The notes under the pieces: model-generated
The model's input: only the letters and a program-made list of their open reading frames with translations
What the model was told of the DNA's origin: nothing
The model's database searches: none
Translations under genes and position numbers: made by a program
From: Tepidisphaeraceae bacterium
Lineage (GTDB): Bacteria > Planctomycetota > Phycisphaerae > Tepidisphaerales > Tepidisphaeraceae
Assembly (NCBI GenBank): GCA_035998445.1
Contig: DASYHQ010000013.1
Coordinates: forward strand, 124,001-188,000
Reading direction: 5' to 3'
Length of the DNA: 64,000 nt
Shown: in pieces, positions 26,627-34,040 of the stretch
Numbering within the stretch: position 1 is the stretch's first letter
Layout of the letters: every line of letters begins with the position of its first letter

Positions 26627-28330
26627 CTAGTGGATGAACCGCATCTCGCCGAAGTTCGGTGCCAGTCCCGGCAATCCTGGCAATGGCTTGTAGCCGGCCG
26701 GCCAGTAGACGAAAAATGCCTTGCCCAACATGAATCGGCCTGGCACCCGGCCAGCTTCTACGACGAGGTCTTCACCGGGCAGGTTGATCGGGCTGCTCCA
26801 GACGCGGGCGTCGCCACTGATGAGCGAGTTGTCGCCGCAGACGAAGTACTCGTCGGGACCGAGGAAGATCGGGCTGCGCGGGTTGCCCCACGGGCGGGCC
26901 AATTCGTTGGACGGGCCCGCGTTGATGTAGTGGATGTCACGGTGCAAGCCGACGTGGCTCACGTCACAGGTCTGGTCGACTGCTTCGATCTCGGCCGTGG
27001 GCAAGGGCTTTATCCGTCCACCGCCGGCGGTGATGAGCGCTTCGACGTTCGGGGCGTAATCGGCACCGGTCGCGACAACCTCCTGGCCGTTCACGATGAT
27101 GCTGGCGCGATAGTCGACGTTCTGCAAGGCCACGCGAACCTTGCCATCCAAGCTCATGGACTTCTCGCCTACCAAGGTGGGTTCGCCACCGTCGGTGGCG
27201 CGCAGCAGGCGCACCCTGTCGGGTAGCACTTCTGCCGTAAATACGTCACGTTCCTTAGATAGCCGCAGGCGAAGCGGCCCATCGCCAGCTTGGCGCTCGT
27301 AGACCACCGACAGCTGCAGGTCGGCCACGGTATGGCGGGGCGGCATGAGCGGCGCGTCCCACAGGTCGCCCCTTGCGGCTACGTTGAGCAGGTTGCGGTC
27401 CCAGTAGGTCTGGTCGTAACCAAGGAAGTCCTGGAACGGAAACGTCTCGGGCATGGCAGCGGCGTCGAAGTGAAGCGTGCCGCGATTGGTGCCGCTGTCG
27501 GTGTCGAAGCGGAACGTACGACCTCCGTTGAGCGACAGGTTCCAGCCGGCACCTTCCGTTGGAGCCCAGGGCTGGCGCCAGTCGCGGGCACGCGTCTCGC
27601 CACTTGGATGGAAGTCGTTGTCGTACACGACGCGCCACAGCGCATCCTGCACCCTCGCGGTCTTGGTCTGAACCACGAAGTCCGCGGGTGCCGGTGGGGT
27701 GCCGGTGTTGGGGGCGACGTAGATATCGCCGTCCAGGATCATGACGACCTCGTTGGGCTTGCCTACGAGGCGCTTGATGTAGTTCTGCGTGTAGTCGTGC
27801 AGCTCCGGACTGTCAGGGCTTTTGAAGACCACCACGTCCCACCGCTGGGGCTCGTTGAACAGGTAGAGGTACTTCATCACGAGGATGCGATCCCCATGAT
27901 GCACCGGCGGCGATGTCGCGTCGTTGGTGGGGCGTTGCGGGTCGACCTTCGGCAACTTGTAGCCGCAGTTGGGGCAGTGGATCGGGTAAACCCGCGGTTC
28001 GGTCCCGCGCGGCCCACGCACGCCCTCGGCTTGGGCGGGAATGAAGACGTCGTCGCTTTCCGACCGGGGTGAGCTGTAGTTGGCGGTGAACTTGTAGCCG
28101 CAGTCCGGGCAGAAGAAGCGCATGTGCGCCCCGAGCAGCGTGGGGGCCATCGAGCCGGTCGGGATCACGAAGGCTTCGACGACGAACGCGCGGAAGATGA
28201 ACGCGAGGATGAACGCCACGAGGATCGATTCGATCGTCTCCTGCACGTTCGTCTGCTGCGATACGGCTGCGCGCCGTGGGGCAGGCTTCGAAGGATCGGA
28301 AGCGGAGGGCGTGGTGCCGGAATCGGTCAT
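26627..28330 (-). CDS. lepB: Signal peptidase I, large form with inserted CxxC pairs
   Basis: 567 aa, more than twice the usual length. The ATG at 28330 is the first that fits; the frame is open upstream but without family sequence. One membrane helix (residues ~33-52) leads to the catalytic Ser60 in IPTGSMAPTLLG. Between it and the catalytic Lys153 (HHGDRILVMKYLY) there is an extra segment with CPDCGYKF (74-77) and CPNCGYKL (119-122), a likely zinc ribbon. Then RWDVVVFKSP, YIKRLVGKP and a ~290-residue insertion before the final box (FVCGDNSLISGDARVW). Cleaves signal peptides at the membrane. Large SPase I forms occur in planctomycetes; the role of the insert is unknown. Confidence 0.88.
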   Translation of the reverse strand: MTDSGTTPSASDPSKPAPRRAAVSQQTNVQETIESILVAFILAFIFRAFVVEAFVIPTGSMAPTLLGAHMRFFCPDCGYKFTANYSSPRSESDDVFIPAQAEGVRGPRGTEPRVYPIHCPNCGYKLPKVDPQRPTNDATSPPVHHGDRILVMKYLYLFNEPQRWDVVVFKSPDSPELHDYTQNYIKRLVGKPNEVVMILDGDIYVAPNTGTPPAPADFVVQTKTARVQDALWRVVYDNDFHPSGETRARDWRQPWAPTEGAGWNLSLNGGRTFRFDTDSGTNRGTLHFDAAAMPETFPFQDFLGYDQTYWDRNLLNVAARGDLWDAPLMPPRHTVADLQLSVVYERQAGDGPLRLRLSKERDVFTAEVLPDRVRLLRATDGGEPTLVGEKSMSLDGKVRVALQNVDYRASIIVNGQEVVATGADYAPNVEALITAGGGRIKPLPTAEIEAVDQTCDVSHVGLHRDIHYINAGPSNELARPWGNPRSPIFLGPDEYFVCGDNSLISGDARVWSSPINLPGEDLVVEAGRVPGRFMLGKAFFVYWPAGYKPLPGLPGLAPNFGEMRFIH

Positions 28331-28438
28331 ATCGGGCAGATGGTACGACTGGCGGTGTGAAGAACAAGCGGACATAGCTATTCCGTGCCGCGGGCATGGA
28401 ACGAACCTGCCGAGTCCGTTAACATTCCATGAAGAAGT

Positions 28439-29035
28439 ATGGTCACCATTCCCCCGCATATCCGTGGTCTTGTTTTCGACTGTGACGGCACGATCGCCGA
28501 CACAATGCCCCTGCACTACAAGGCCTGGACGGCCGCTTTGGGTGCTTACGGGCACGATTTCCCCGAAGCGCTCTTTTACGAGATGGCCGGCATTCCGACT
28601 GTGCGGATCATGGAGATCCTGAACGAGCGCCACGGCTATCGCCTGCCGGTGCAGGAATCGGCCGAACTTAAGGAGCGGCTGTTCGTAGAATTCATCCCTC
28701 AGGTGCTGCCGATCGAACCCGTTGTACAAATCGTCAACGACTACCGCGGCAAATTGCCCATGGCTGTCGCCACTGGGGCTACGCGGGTGACCTGTCAGAA
28801 AACGCTGACCGCGCTGGGGCTGATCGACCGCTTCAGCGTCTTAGTGACGGCCGACGACGTCCAGCATGGCAAACCGGCGCCGGACATCTTCTTAGAGGCT
28901 GCCAGGCAGATCGGCGTGCAGCCCGAACTCTGCTACGCGTTTGAGGATGCCGACCTCGGCATCGAATCAGCGACGGCCGCCGGCATGACGGTGATCGACA
29001 TCCGTCCGCTGCGCGTGGCAAAGCCAAGTCCCTAA
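28439..29035 (+). CDS. HAD-superfamily phosphatase, beta-phosphoglucomutase-like (YqaB type)
   Basis: 198 aa. HAD motif I is VFDCDGTIADT (Asp nucleophile and second Asp, residues ~13-23). Motif II is VATGAT, motif III Lys is in HGKPAPDIFLEAA, and motif IV is FEDADLGIESA. A cap domain lies at ~25-85 (LHYKAWTAALG). This set is that of YqaB/beta-phosphoglucomutase-like enzymes, which dephosphorylate sugar phosphates such as fructose-1-phosphate or isomerise beta-glucose-1-phosphate. Divergent from lepB. The sensor kinase starts 84 bp downstream on the same strand. Confidence 0.87.
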   Translation: MVTIPPHIRGLVFDCDGTIADTMPLHYKAWTAALGAYGHDFPEALFYEMAGIPTVRIMEILNERHGYRLPVQESAELKERLFVEFIPQVLPIEPVVQIVNDYRGKLPMAVATGATRVTCQKTLTALGLIDRFSVLVTADDVQHGKPAPDIFLEAARQIGVQPELCYAFEDADLGIESATAAGMTVIDIRPLRVAKPSP

Positions 29036-29119
29036 TGGCCGGACCGGCCGCTTCGGTGGCCGGTGATCCGGGTCTTACGGAGCATCCGTAAGGCTTCGCA
29101 TAACGAAAGATTGAACCTT

Positions 29120-30301
29120 ATGGCGAGCCTGCAATCTTTCATCGACTGGTTCTCGGGCGGCACGAACCAGTACATGTCGCTGTATCACTGCATGGCCCAC
29201 GACAACCTGTGGGTCGCGATCACCGTCGGGCTCGATTTGGCGGTGGCGGCGGGGTACGTGCTGATCATGATGCACTGGTGGCGCAACGAGCGCACGCTGC
29301 CCGACCATGTCCCCGCCAAGCACGCGCTGCGCAGCATGCGGAACATCTTCCTGTTCTGCGGGCTCTGCGGTTACCTGTTCATCCCGATCAAGATGTTCTG
29401 GCCGGCGTGGCGGTTGTACGACATCTTCATGATGGTGCTCGTCTACAACACTTGGCGCTACGCGTTGAGCGCGCGGGGGCTGAAGGTCGTTTACAACGAA
29501 ATCGGCCGCAACGAGGAATTGGCCGCCGACCTCGCCGAGAGTCGCAGCGAGAGCAAGCGCAAGAGCTTCTTCCTGAACGCGATCAGCCACGACCTGCGCA
29601 CGCCGCTGAACGCGATCATGCTGCAGTCGCACCTGGCCGACATGAGCGTGGCCAACAAGGACTCCGCCGCGCTCACCGAGTCGCTGCGCGACATCCGCGC
29701 CAACGCCCGCGAGACGGCCGAGCTGTTGAACACGCTGCTGGAGTACGCCCGGCTCGACTGGGCAAGCGAGCCGGTCAAGCGATCGCCGTGCAACCTCGCC
29801 GATCTGGTCGACGAGATCCTTCAGCGCCATCAGGCCGCCGCCCAGGCGCGCGGGCTGACGCTGCGCAACAACGTGCCGGGCGACCTGACGATTCATGTAG
29901 ATGTAGAGAAGCTCGAGCGCGTGATCACGAATTTGGTCCAGAACGCGGTGAAGTTCACCGAGACGGGCGGCGTACGGGTGGAGGTGGACGCGCGGGGCGC
30001 CAGCGTCGAGCTGCACGTGATCGACACCGGTATCGGCATCGACCCCGCCGTCACCGAGACGCTTTTTGAGGAGTTCGTGCAGGTCGGTAACAACGAGCGT
30101 GACCGTGCCAAGGGCTTCGGTCTCGGGCTGACGATCTCCCGCCGATTCGCACGGCACTGGGGCGGTGACGTGTTGGTGGAAAGCCGCAAGGGTTCCGGCA
30201 GCCGCTTTACCATCCTGCTGCCAGACTCCCGCTTGCCGATCGCCGCCCCGGCCACCGACGCCGTCCCGTCATTGCAGGCAACGAATCTGGCTACGAAGTA
30301 G
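29120..30301 (+). CDS. Membrane-bound sensor histidine kinase
   Basis: 393 aa from the ATG at 29120; a GTG at 29063 would add 19 basic residues. Three membrane helices (residues ~37-55, ~75-92, ~100-116) form a sensor reminiscent of small ethylene-receptor-like or unnamed membrane input domains, though the usual Cys/His set cannot be confirmed. Then come a coiled linker and the dimerisation helix with phospho-acceptor His157 in SHDLRTPLNAI. The ATPase domain has NLVQNAVKFT (N box), DTGIGID (G1) and GFGLGLTI (G2). There is no adjacent true response regulator; the nearest candidate, convergent at 30415, lacks the phospho-Asp. Confidence 0.87.
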   Translation: MASLQSFIDWFSGGTNQYMSLYHCMAHDNLWVAITVGLDLAVAAGYVLIMMHWWRNERTLPDHVPAKHALRSMRNIFLFCGLCGYLFIPIKMFWPAWRLYDIFMMVLVYNTWRYALSARGLKVVYNEIGRNEELAADLAESRSESKRKSFFLNAISHDLRTPLNAIMLQSHLADMSVANKDSAALTESLRDIRANARETAELLNTLLEYARLDWASEPVKRSPCNLADLVDEILQRHQAAAQARGLTLRNNVPGDLTIHVDVEKLERVITNLVQNAVKFTETGGVRVEVDARGASVELHVIDTGIGIDPAVTETLFEEFVQVGNNERDRAKGFGLGLTISRRFARHWGGDVLVESRKGSGSRFTILLPDSRLPIAAPATDAVPSLQATNLATK

Positions 30302-30348
30302 CCCTCGTCGCAGTATTGCCCCCACTTCGGTCTCTAAACCGCTTTCTC

Positions 30349-30378
30349 TTCGCCGCAGGAGCGCAGCTCCTATGGCGA
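30349..30378. repeat. Hairpin with CGCCGCAGGAGCGCAG element between convergent genes
   Basis: TTCGCC-GC-AGGAG and CTCCT-AT-GGCGAA pair around CGCAG. The string CGCCGCAGGAGCGCAG recurs at 53373-53388, where it is part of another hairpin. May act as terminator for both flanking genes. Confidence 0.65.
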
Positions 30379-30414
30379 AAAGCATACAAGGCAAAATCGA
30401 TCGCGAAACCGCTT

Positions 30415-30804
30415 CTACACCGGCGACGTCGACGAACCGAGCGCGTCCTTCAACAACTCCGTCACGCGGGTCCCACCGATCTCGCGCTTCCCAAATCCGG
30501 GCAACGCCCCTGCTGCCTCGGCGGCCTGCTGGGCGTCGGGATAATTGCTGACAAGCATCATCTTCTGGTTCGGCATCGTCAGCTTCAGCGTGCGAATGAC
30601 GTCGACGCCCATTGGCTGGTCAAAGCCATAACCCAACTCGCGATTGAACAGGATCAAATCGACCCCTTTGGCCAGACCATCGGTAAGCTCACGCGGCGCG
30701 TCGGCCATCAGAATCTCCGCGGTCGGCTCCGCCTTGCGGATCGCCATGCGGAGGTAGCTGCTGTCCGGACCGCAGTGACCGACGAGAAGAATTTTCTTAG
30801 CCAT
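30415..30804 (-). CDS. Receiver-like (pseudo-receiver) domain protein
   Basis: 129 aa. The sequence follows the CheY fold: strand 1 KKILLVGH, helix, strand 2 EILMAD, strand 3 VDLILFNREL, strand 4 QKMMLVSNYP. At the end of strand 3, where receivers carry the phosphorylated Asp, there is Asn54. The paired acidic residues after strand 1 are replaced by GHCGPDS. The Thr/Ser after strand 4 is Ser (LVSN), and a Lys is present near FGKRE. So it resembles a receiver that cannot be phosphorylated in the normal way. Transcribed toward the histidine kinase gene. Could instead be a diverged CheY-like protein of unknown role. Confidence 0.65.
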   Translation of the reverse strand: MAKKILLVGHCGPDSSYLRMAIRKAEPTAEILMADAPRELTDGLAKGVDLILFNRELGYGFDQPMGVDVIRTLKLTMPNQKMMLVSNYPDAQQAAEAAGALPGFGKREIGGTRVTELLKDALGSSTSPV

Positions 30805-30811
30805 AATGAAT

Positions 30812-30817
30812 ATCGTA
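30812..30817 (-). promoter_or_regulatory. -10-like TACGAT box 7 nt before the pseudo-receiver gene
   Basis: On the minus strand TACGAT is followed by ATTCATT and the ATG at 30804. A TTACCA hexamer lies 17 nt further upstream (30835-30840, four of six matches to TTGACA). No Shine-Dalgarno. Candidate leaderless promoter. Confidence 0.5.
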
Positions 30818-30869
30818 GGGCCGGGGCCGGCGATTGGTAAAGGGTGGATCGCCGATTGAGGACGGCTAT

Positions 30870-31208
30870 TTACGACTCTGCTTTTGCGGGAGTTCGTCGG
30901 AATATTGCCAGCACGCGGTCGAGGCTGACAACGTACAGCCGATTGTCGTGTTCCATCTCGACCGGGATCGCCTCGCGCGGGTCGAACAGCACCTTGTCGT
31001 ACTGGCGAATCGTGTGGTCCTCATCGTTCTCGATCGCCTTGCTGATCGCGATGACCCGGCCCGTGATAACGGGGATCTCGTGCGTGTCGGGCAGCACAAT
31101 GCCGCTCTTGGTCTCGCGCTTGTTGTCATCCTTGCGAATAACAACGCGCTTGCCGATTGGTTCGATCAGATCGTACTCAGGGGTTCGGGCGGTGGGGCGG
31201 GTGGCCAT
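30870..31208 (-). CDS. groES: GroES-family co-chaperonin (Cpn10)
   Basis: 112 aa. PIGKRVVIRKDDN, then KSGIVLPDTHEIPVITGRVIAIS (split: KSGIVLPDT is the mobile-loop region that docks to GroEL), DKVLFDPRE and the C-terminal strand RVLAIFRR match Cpn10. It has a short N-terminal extension (MATRPTARTPEYD) and a roof region EMEHDNRLYVV. No groEL is nearby, so this is an orphan copy; planctomycetes often have several chaperonin genes. Transcribed in the same direction as the pseudo-receiver gene, 65 bp upstream of it. Confidence 0.85.
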   Translation of the reverse strand: MATRPTARTPEYDLIEPIGKRVVIRKDDNKRETKSGIVLPDTHEIPVITGRVIAISKAIENDEDHTIRQYDKVLFDPREAIPVEMEHDNRLYVVSLDRVLAIFRRTPAKAES

Positions 31209-31216
31209 ATCGCATC

Positions 31217-31222
31217 ATTATA
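31217..31222 (-). promoter_or_regulatory. Consensus -10 box TATAAT 8 nt before groES
   Basis: Minus-strand TATAAT, then GATGCGAT and the ATG at 31208. With a normal distance from -10 to transcription start, the mRNA would begin at or next to the start codon. No Shine-Dalgarno site is seen. The -35 region (CTTCTA) is poor. Confidence 0.55.
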
Positions 31223-31301
31223 GCGGAGCAGATAGGCGATAGAAGTTACGGCGGCCTCGGCGGCTTTCGCTGACGCCGTTCTGGGGACACAATTTGAGCC
31301 C

Positions 31302-31736
31302 ATGGCGACTTGGCTCATCTACGCGTTACTGGCGGCCGTCTGCGCGGCGGCGATTTCCATCTTTGGCAAGATCGGCATGCAGGGACTGAACGCCGACATC
31401 GCGACGGCGGCGCGCAGTGTCGTGCAAGCTGCATTTGTCGTCGTGTTCGTGTTGACGATGGGTGGACTACAGCACATCGCGGCGTTGCGCGACCGGCCGT
31501 TGGCGCTTTCGATGGTGATCCTCAGCGGTGTGGCGGGGGGACTATCCTGGATCTTTGGCTTCCGCGCGCTGCAGTTGGCGGCAGTGTCGCAGGTGTCGCC
31601 GATCGACAAGCTCAGCGTGCCGATCGCGGTCGTGCTGTCGGTAATTCTGCTCGGCGATCGGCCGAGCGGGATGAACTGGTTGGGGGTCGGCATGATCGCC
31701 GTCGGGGCGTATTTCGCGTCGCTGCCGCGAGGGTGA
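31302..31736 (+). CDS. EamA-domain half transporter (DMT superfamily)
   Basis: 144 aa with five hydrophobic helices and one EamA repeat; full DMT carriers have two. Features: WLIYALLAAVCAAAISIFGKIG at the start (split: helix 1 then IFGKIG), GVAGGLSWIFGFRALQL, VSPIDKLSVPIAVVLSVILLGD (the conserved ...D-x-S-x-P...-L-G-E region with Asp at the end) and a last helix ending SLPRG. Such half-length proteins work as dimers, as in small multidrug transporters. Substrate unknown. Divergent from groES (93 bp apart). Confidence 0.85.
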   Translation: MATWLIYALLAAVCAAAISIFGKIGMQGLNADIATAARSVVQAAFVVVFVLTMGGLQHIAALRDRPLALSMVILSGVAGGLSWIFGFRALQLAAVSQVSPIDKLSVPIAVVLSVILLGDRPSGMNWLGVGMIAVGAYFASLPRG

Positions 31737-31749
31737 CGAGCGCGGTCTT

Positions 31750-31886
31750 CACGTAGCATGGGCGTCTCGCCCATGACTAAAGTAGAACAGAAAGCAGAGC
31801 TGTTCTGCTGGGTGAAGAGCATGGCTTGGCTCGAACTAGGTCTTCCGCTTCGGGGACAGTCATGGGCGGGACGCCCTTGCTATGTG
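31750..31886. repeat. Inverted pair of GTAGCATGGGCGTCTCGCCC elements
   Basis: CACGTAGCATGGGCGTCTCG at 31750 onward is repeated in inverted form at 31859-31886 with few changes. It is the same element and the same paired arrangement as at 21359-21490. It lies between the convergent EamA and endonuclease III genes. The ~80 bp in between show nothing else. Confidence 0.75.
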
Positions 31887-31905
31887 GAGATGAAGATGGA
31901 AATGC

Positions 31906-32616
31906 TTAGCGATGTTGTTCAACGCCGACGCGAGCGCACATGTCGAACAGCGGGCACGTTGAACACTTCGGTGCCTTACCCGTGCAGACGTGCTTGCCGA
32001 ACGGCACGAGCAGTTTGTTGATCTCCACCCAGTACTTCCGCGGTAGCACCGCCTGCAAAGCGGCCATTGTCTTTTCAGGTGTGCTGGCGGCGATGTAACC
32101 CCAGCGATTGGTGACGCGGTGGACGTGGATGTCGACGCCGATGCCGTGTGGGTCGTTGCAGGCGATGCCCAGGACCAAGTTCGCGCACTTGGGGCCAACG
32201 CCGGCGAAGCCGGTCAGTACATCGAAGTCGCACGGCACCTTGCCATCATGGGATTGCACGGCGGTCTCGGCGATCTGGCGGATCTGCTTTGCCTTGGGGC
32301 GATGGAACGTGCAGGCGCCGATCAACTCATCGATCTGTTCCTCGGACAGCTTCACCATGTGGGCCGGCGTGCGGGCGACGGCGAACAGCTTCTTTGACGT
32401 TGGGATCGTCACCTCCTCGAACGTGCGGATGGAGATGATGCAGGCGACCACGATTTCGAAGACGGAACTGAAGCCTTCCTCGTGCAACTGGAACATCGCC
32501 GCCTTCGGCCAAGGGCGGGTGACGTCGCGCAGCCGTTGCATGGCGGTGTGGATGTCGAACGGCACCGAGGCGGGTGCGGTGGACTTCGGACGAGAGACGG
32601 CCGGCATCCGTGCCAT
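31906..32616 (-). CDS. nth: Endonuclease III-type DNA glycosylase/AP lyase
   Basis: 236 aa from the ATG at 32616 (a TTG at 32703 would enter the SRP RNA promoter). The helix-hairpin-helix GFAGVGPKCANLVLG carries the catalytic Lys143, and VDIHVHRVTNR carries Asp162, both at the family positions. The C-terminal Fe4S4 cluster is C-x6-C-x2-C-x5-C (Cys211, 218, 221, 227; VCTGKAPKCSTCPLFDMC). The region of the E. coli Gln41 loop reads IISIRTFEEVT. Removes oxidised pyrimidines and nicks abasic sites. The N-terminal ~20 residues form a Pro/Ser/Ala-rich extension. Confidence 0.93.
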   Translation of the reverse strand: MARMPAVSRPKSTAPASVPFDIHTAMQRLRDVTRPWPKAAMFQLHEEGFSSVFEIVVACIISIRTFEEVTIPTSKKLFAVARTPAHMVKLSEEQIDELIGACTFHRPKAKQIRQIAETAVQSHDGKVPCDFDVLTGFAGVGPKCANLVLGIACNDPHGIGVDIHVHRVTNRWGYIAASTPEKTMAALQAVLPRKYWVEINKLLVPFGKHVCTGKAPKCSTCPLFDMCARVGVEQHR

Positions 32617-32623
32617 GTCCAAT

Positions 32624-32629
32624 AGATTA
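32624..32629 (-). promoter_or_regulatory. -10-like TAATCT box 7 nt before nth
   Basis: Minus-strand TAATCT, ATTGGAC, then ATG at 32616, with no Shine-Dalgarno site. The -35 position (CAGGCG) has no consensus. Candidate leaderless start. Confidence 0.45.
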
Positions 32630-32675
32630 AGTTGTAAGCGTGCCACCGCCTGCGCGCGAACTTGGTGCCGTCCAT

Positions 32676-32704
32676 TTGGCAATGACGGCCAACTGCCATA
32701 CAAT
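32676..32704 (+). promoter_or_regulatory. Sigma-70 promoter of the SRP RNA gene
   Basis: TTGGCA (32676-32681), a spacer of 17 nt and TACAAT (32699-32704). The expected transcription start (~32711) falls just before the first base-paired GGCC of the RNA at 32714. One of the clearest promoters in the window. Confidence 0.75.
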
Positions 32705-32713
32705 AGATCGACT

Positions 32714-32842
32714 GGCCACTGGAAAGCGGCCGGGTCCGATGCAAGGGTCGGCTGTGAACCGGGTCAGGTCCGAAAGGAAGCAGCCCTAAACAGAACCGGT
32801 TCTGTGCCGTCGTGTCCCCGGCCGCTTTCCGGTGGCCTTTTT
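32714..32842 (+). ncRNA. ffs: Signal recognition particle RNA, small bacterial type (4.5S-like)
   Basis: The apical domain IV signature GTCAGGTCCGAAAGGAAGCA (32763-32782) binds Ffh. The 5' end GGCCACTGGAAAGCGGCCGG pairs with the 3' end CCGGCCGCTTTCCGGTGGCC with a single A-G change, giving one long hairpin as in 4.5S RNA. A run of five T after the stem (32838-32842) acts as terminator. A good sigma-70 promoter lies at the right distance upstream. The RNA works with Ffh to target membrane and secreted proteins. It is ~125 nt long, slightly longer than the ~110 nt of E. coli. Confidence 0.92.
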
Positions 32843-32879
32843 CATGCGATAGTCCTTCGCAGCTTCTGAAGGAAATACT

Positions 32880-32972
32880 CAACGCAGAGGCGCGGAGGTT
32901 GCGCAGAGAAGGCAAGATCAGTCCAGGTTTCCTCCGCGCACCACTCCGCGCTGCCTCTGCGCCTCAGCGTTG
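32880..32972. repeat. Imperfect inverted repeat AACGCAGAGGCGC type
   Basis: CAACGCAGAGGCGCGGAGGT and the following 9 nt (32880-32908) pair with 32944-32972, about 24 of 29 positions matching. It fills the gap between the SRP RNA gene and the NAD kinase gene. Confidence 0.7.
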
Positions 32973-33019
32973 ATCTCCTCGTATTTTTAGAAACGCTAAC
33001 AACCTCGGGCGCTTGCCAG

Positions 33020-33025
33020 TAAGAT
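33020..33025 (+). promoter_or_regulatory. -10-like TAAGAT box 7 nt before NAD kinase
   Basis: TAAGAT, CGCGGGC, then ATG at 33033. CTAACA lies 18 nt upstream of the box (four of six matches to TTGACA). No Shine-Dalgarno. Candidate leaderless promoter. Confidence 0.5.
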
Positions 33026-33032
33026 CGCGGGC

Positions 33033-33884
33033 ATGACGCGCCTGTTCATCGTTGCCAAGACAGACAAGCCCGCGGTCGCCGCGGCGCTCGAGGAACTTCG
33101 ACCCTGGTTGGCACAGCGGTGCGAGATCGTGGGCGTCGAGAGCAACGGACAGAACACGCTGGCCGATCACGACGCCGACGTGGTGCTGGTGCTGGGCGGC
33201 GACGGCACGCTGCTGTCGACCGCCCGCCGACTGAACGGTCGGCCCATTCCACTGCTGGGCGTCAATTTTGGCCGGCTCGGCTTCCTGGCCAGCTTTACGC
33301 CTGAGCAGATGAAGGAAGGGCTCGAGGCGTTCATCCGCGGGCAGTTGCCGATCACGAATCGTAGCGCGCTGCAGGCGCTGGTCTATCCGCCGGGGTCGAC
33401 TGAGCCGACGTTTCGCGCGACGGCGTTGAACGACGCGGTCATCACCGCGGGCGCGCCGTTTCACATGATCGAGCTGGAGCTTTGCGTCGCCAATGAAGGG
33501 GGCATTCGTTATTTCGGTGACGGTGTGATCGTGGCGACGCCGAGCGGTTCGACGGCGTACAACGTGTCGGCGGGGGGGCCGATCATCGACCCGAACGTCG
33601 ACGCGCTCTGCATCACCCCGATCTGCCCGCACAGCCTCTCGTTCCGCCCGGTGGTGGTCGCCGGCGACGCGGTCGTGGAGATTTTGGGCATGCGGTTGAA
33701 CGAGGGGACGACGCTCTTCTGCGATGGTCAGGCAAGCACGCCCTTGAAGCAGGGCGACCGCGTGCTGGTCAGCCGTAGCCCGAACGACGTTCGGCTGGTT
33801 GAGAACCCGCGAACGCGCCAGTGGAAGAGCTTGGCCGATAAACTACACTGGGCCGCCACGCCGCGGTACACGGACCGGAAGTAG
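33033..33884 (+). CDS. nadK: NAD kinase
   Basis: 283 aa, a normal length. GGDGT at residues 55-59 (phosphate and Mg binding), LLGVNFGRLGFL, NDAV at 133-136 (the NE/ND motif, here Asp) and TPSGSTAYNVSAGGP at 169-183 are the four family signatures in order. Makes NADP+ from NAD+ with ATP in the cytoplasm. Monocistronic, between the SRP RNA gene and a convergent PDZ-like gene. Confidence 0.95.
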   Translation: MTRLFIVAKTDKPAVAAALEELRPWLAQRCEIVGVESNGQNTLADHDADVVLVLGGDGTLLSTARRLNGRPIPLLGVNFGRLGFLASFTPEQMKEGLEAFIRGQLPITNRSALQALVYPPGSTEPTFRATALNDAVITAGAPFHMIELELCVANEGGIRYFGDGVIVATPSGSTAYNVSAGGPIIDPNVDALCITPICPHSLSFRPVVVAGDAVVEILGMRLNEGTTLFCDGQASTPLKQGDRVLVSRSPNDVRLVENPRTRQWKSLADKLHWAATPRYTDRK

Positions 33885-33930
33885 CTCCGCATCGCGGCAA
33901 CCGCGGCGTGCGCTATATTGGTCATCCTGG

Positions 33931-33991
33931 GGTACGCCGAAGGATCTCCCCCGTATTCGTACTTGAAGTAGAAGAGATCCTTCGGCGTACC
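33931..33991. repeat. Long hairpin between nadK and a convergent gene
   Basis: An 18-bp perfect stem (33931-33948 with 33974-33991; GGTACGCCGAAGGATCTC and its complement), extended on the outside by CCTG/CAGG, with a 25-nt loop. A dispersed-repeat look, no T-run. Possible bidirectional terminator. Confidence 0.75.
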
Positions 33992-34040
33992 TCAGGAGGA
34001 CGATAGGCCGGCGGAGTTACGCTTAGTACCCGCGCCTTCC

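Noticed and set aside
32617-32703. Longer N-terminus of endonuclease III starting at TTG 32703
   Set aside because: It would overlap the SRP RNA promoter and adds no family residues; a TAATCT-7-ATG arrangement supports 32616.
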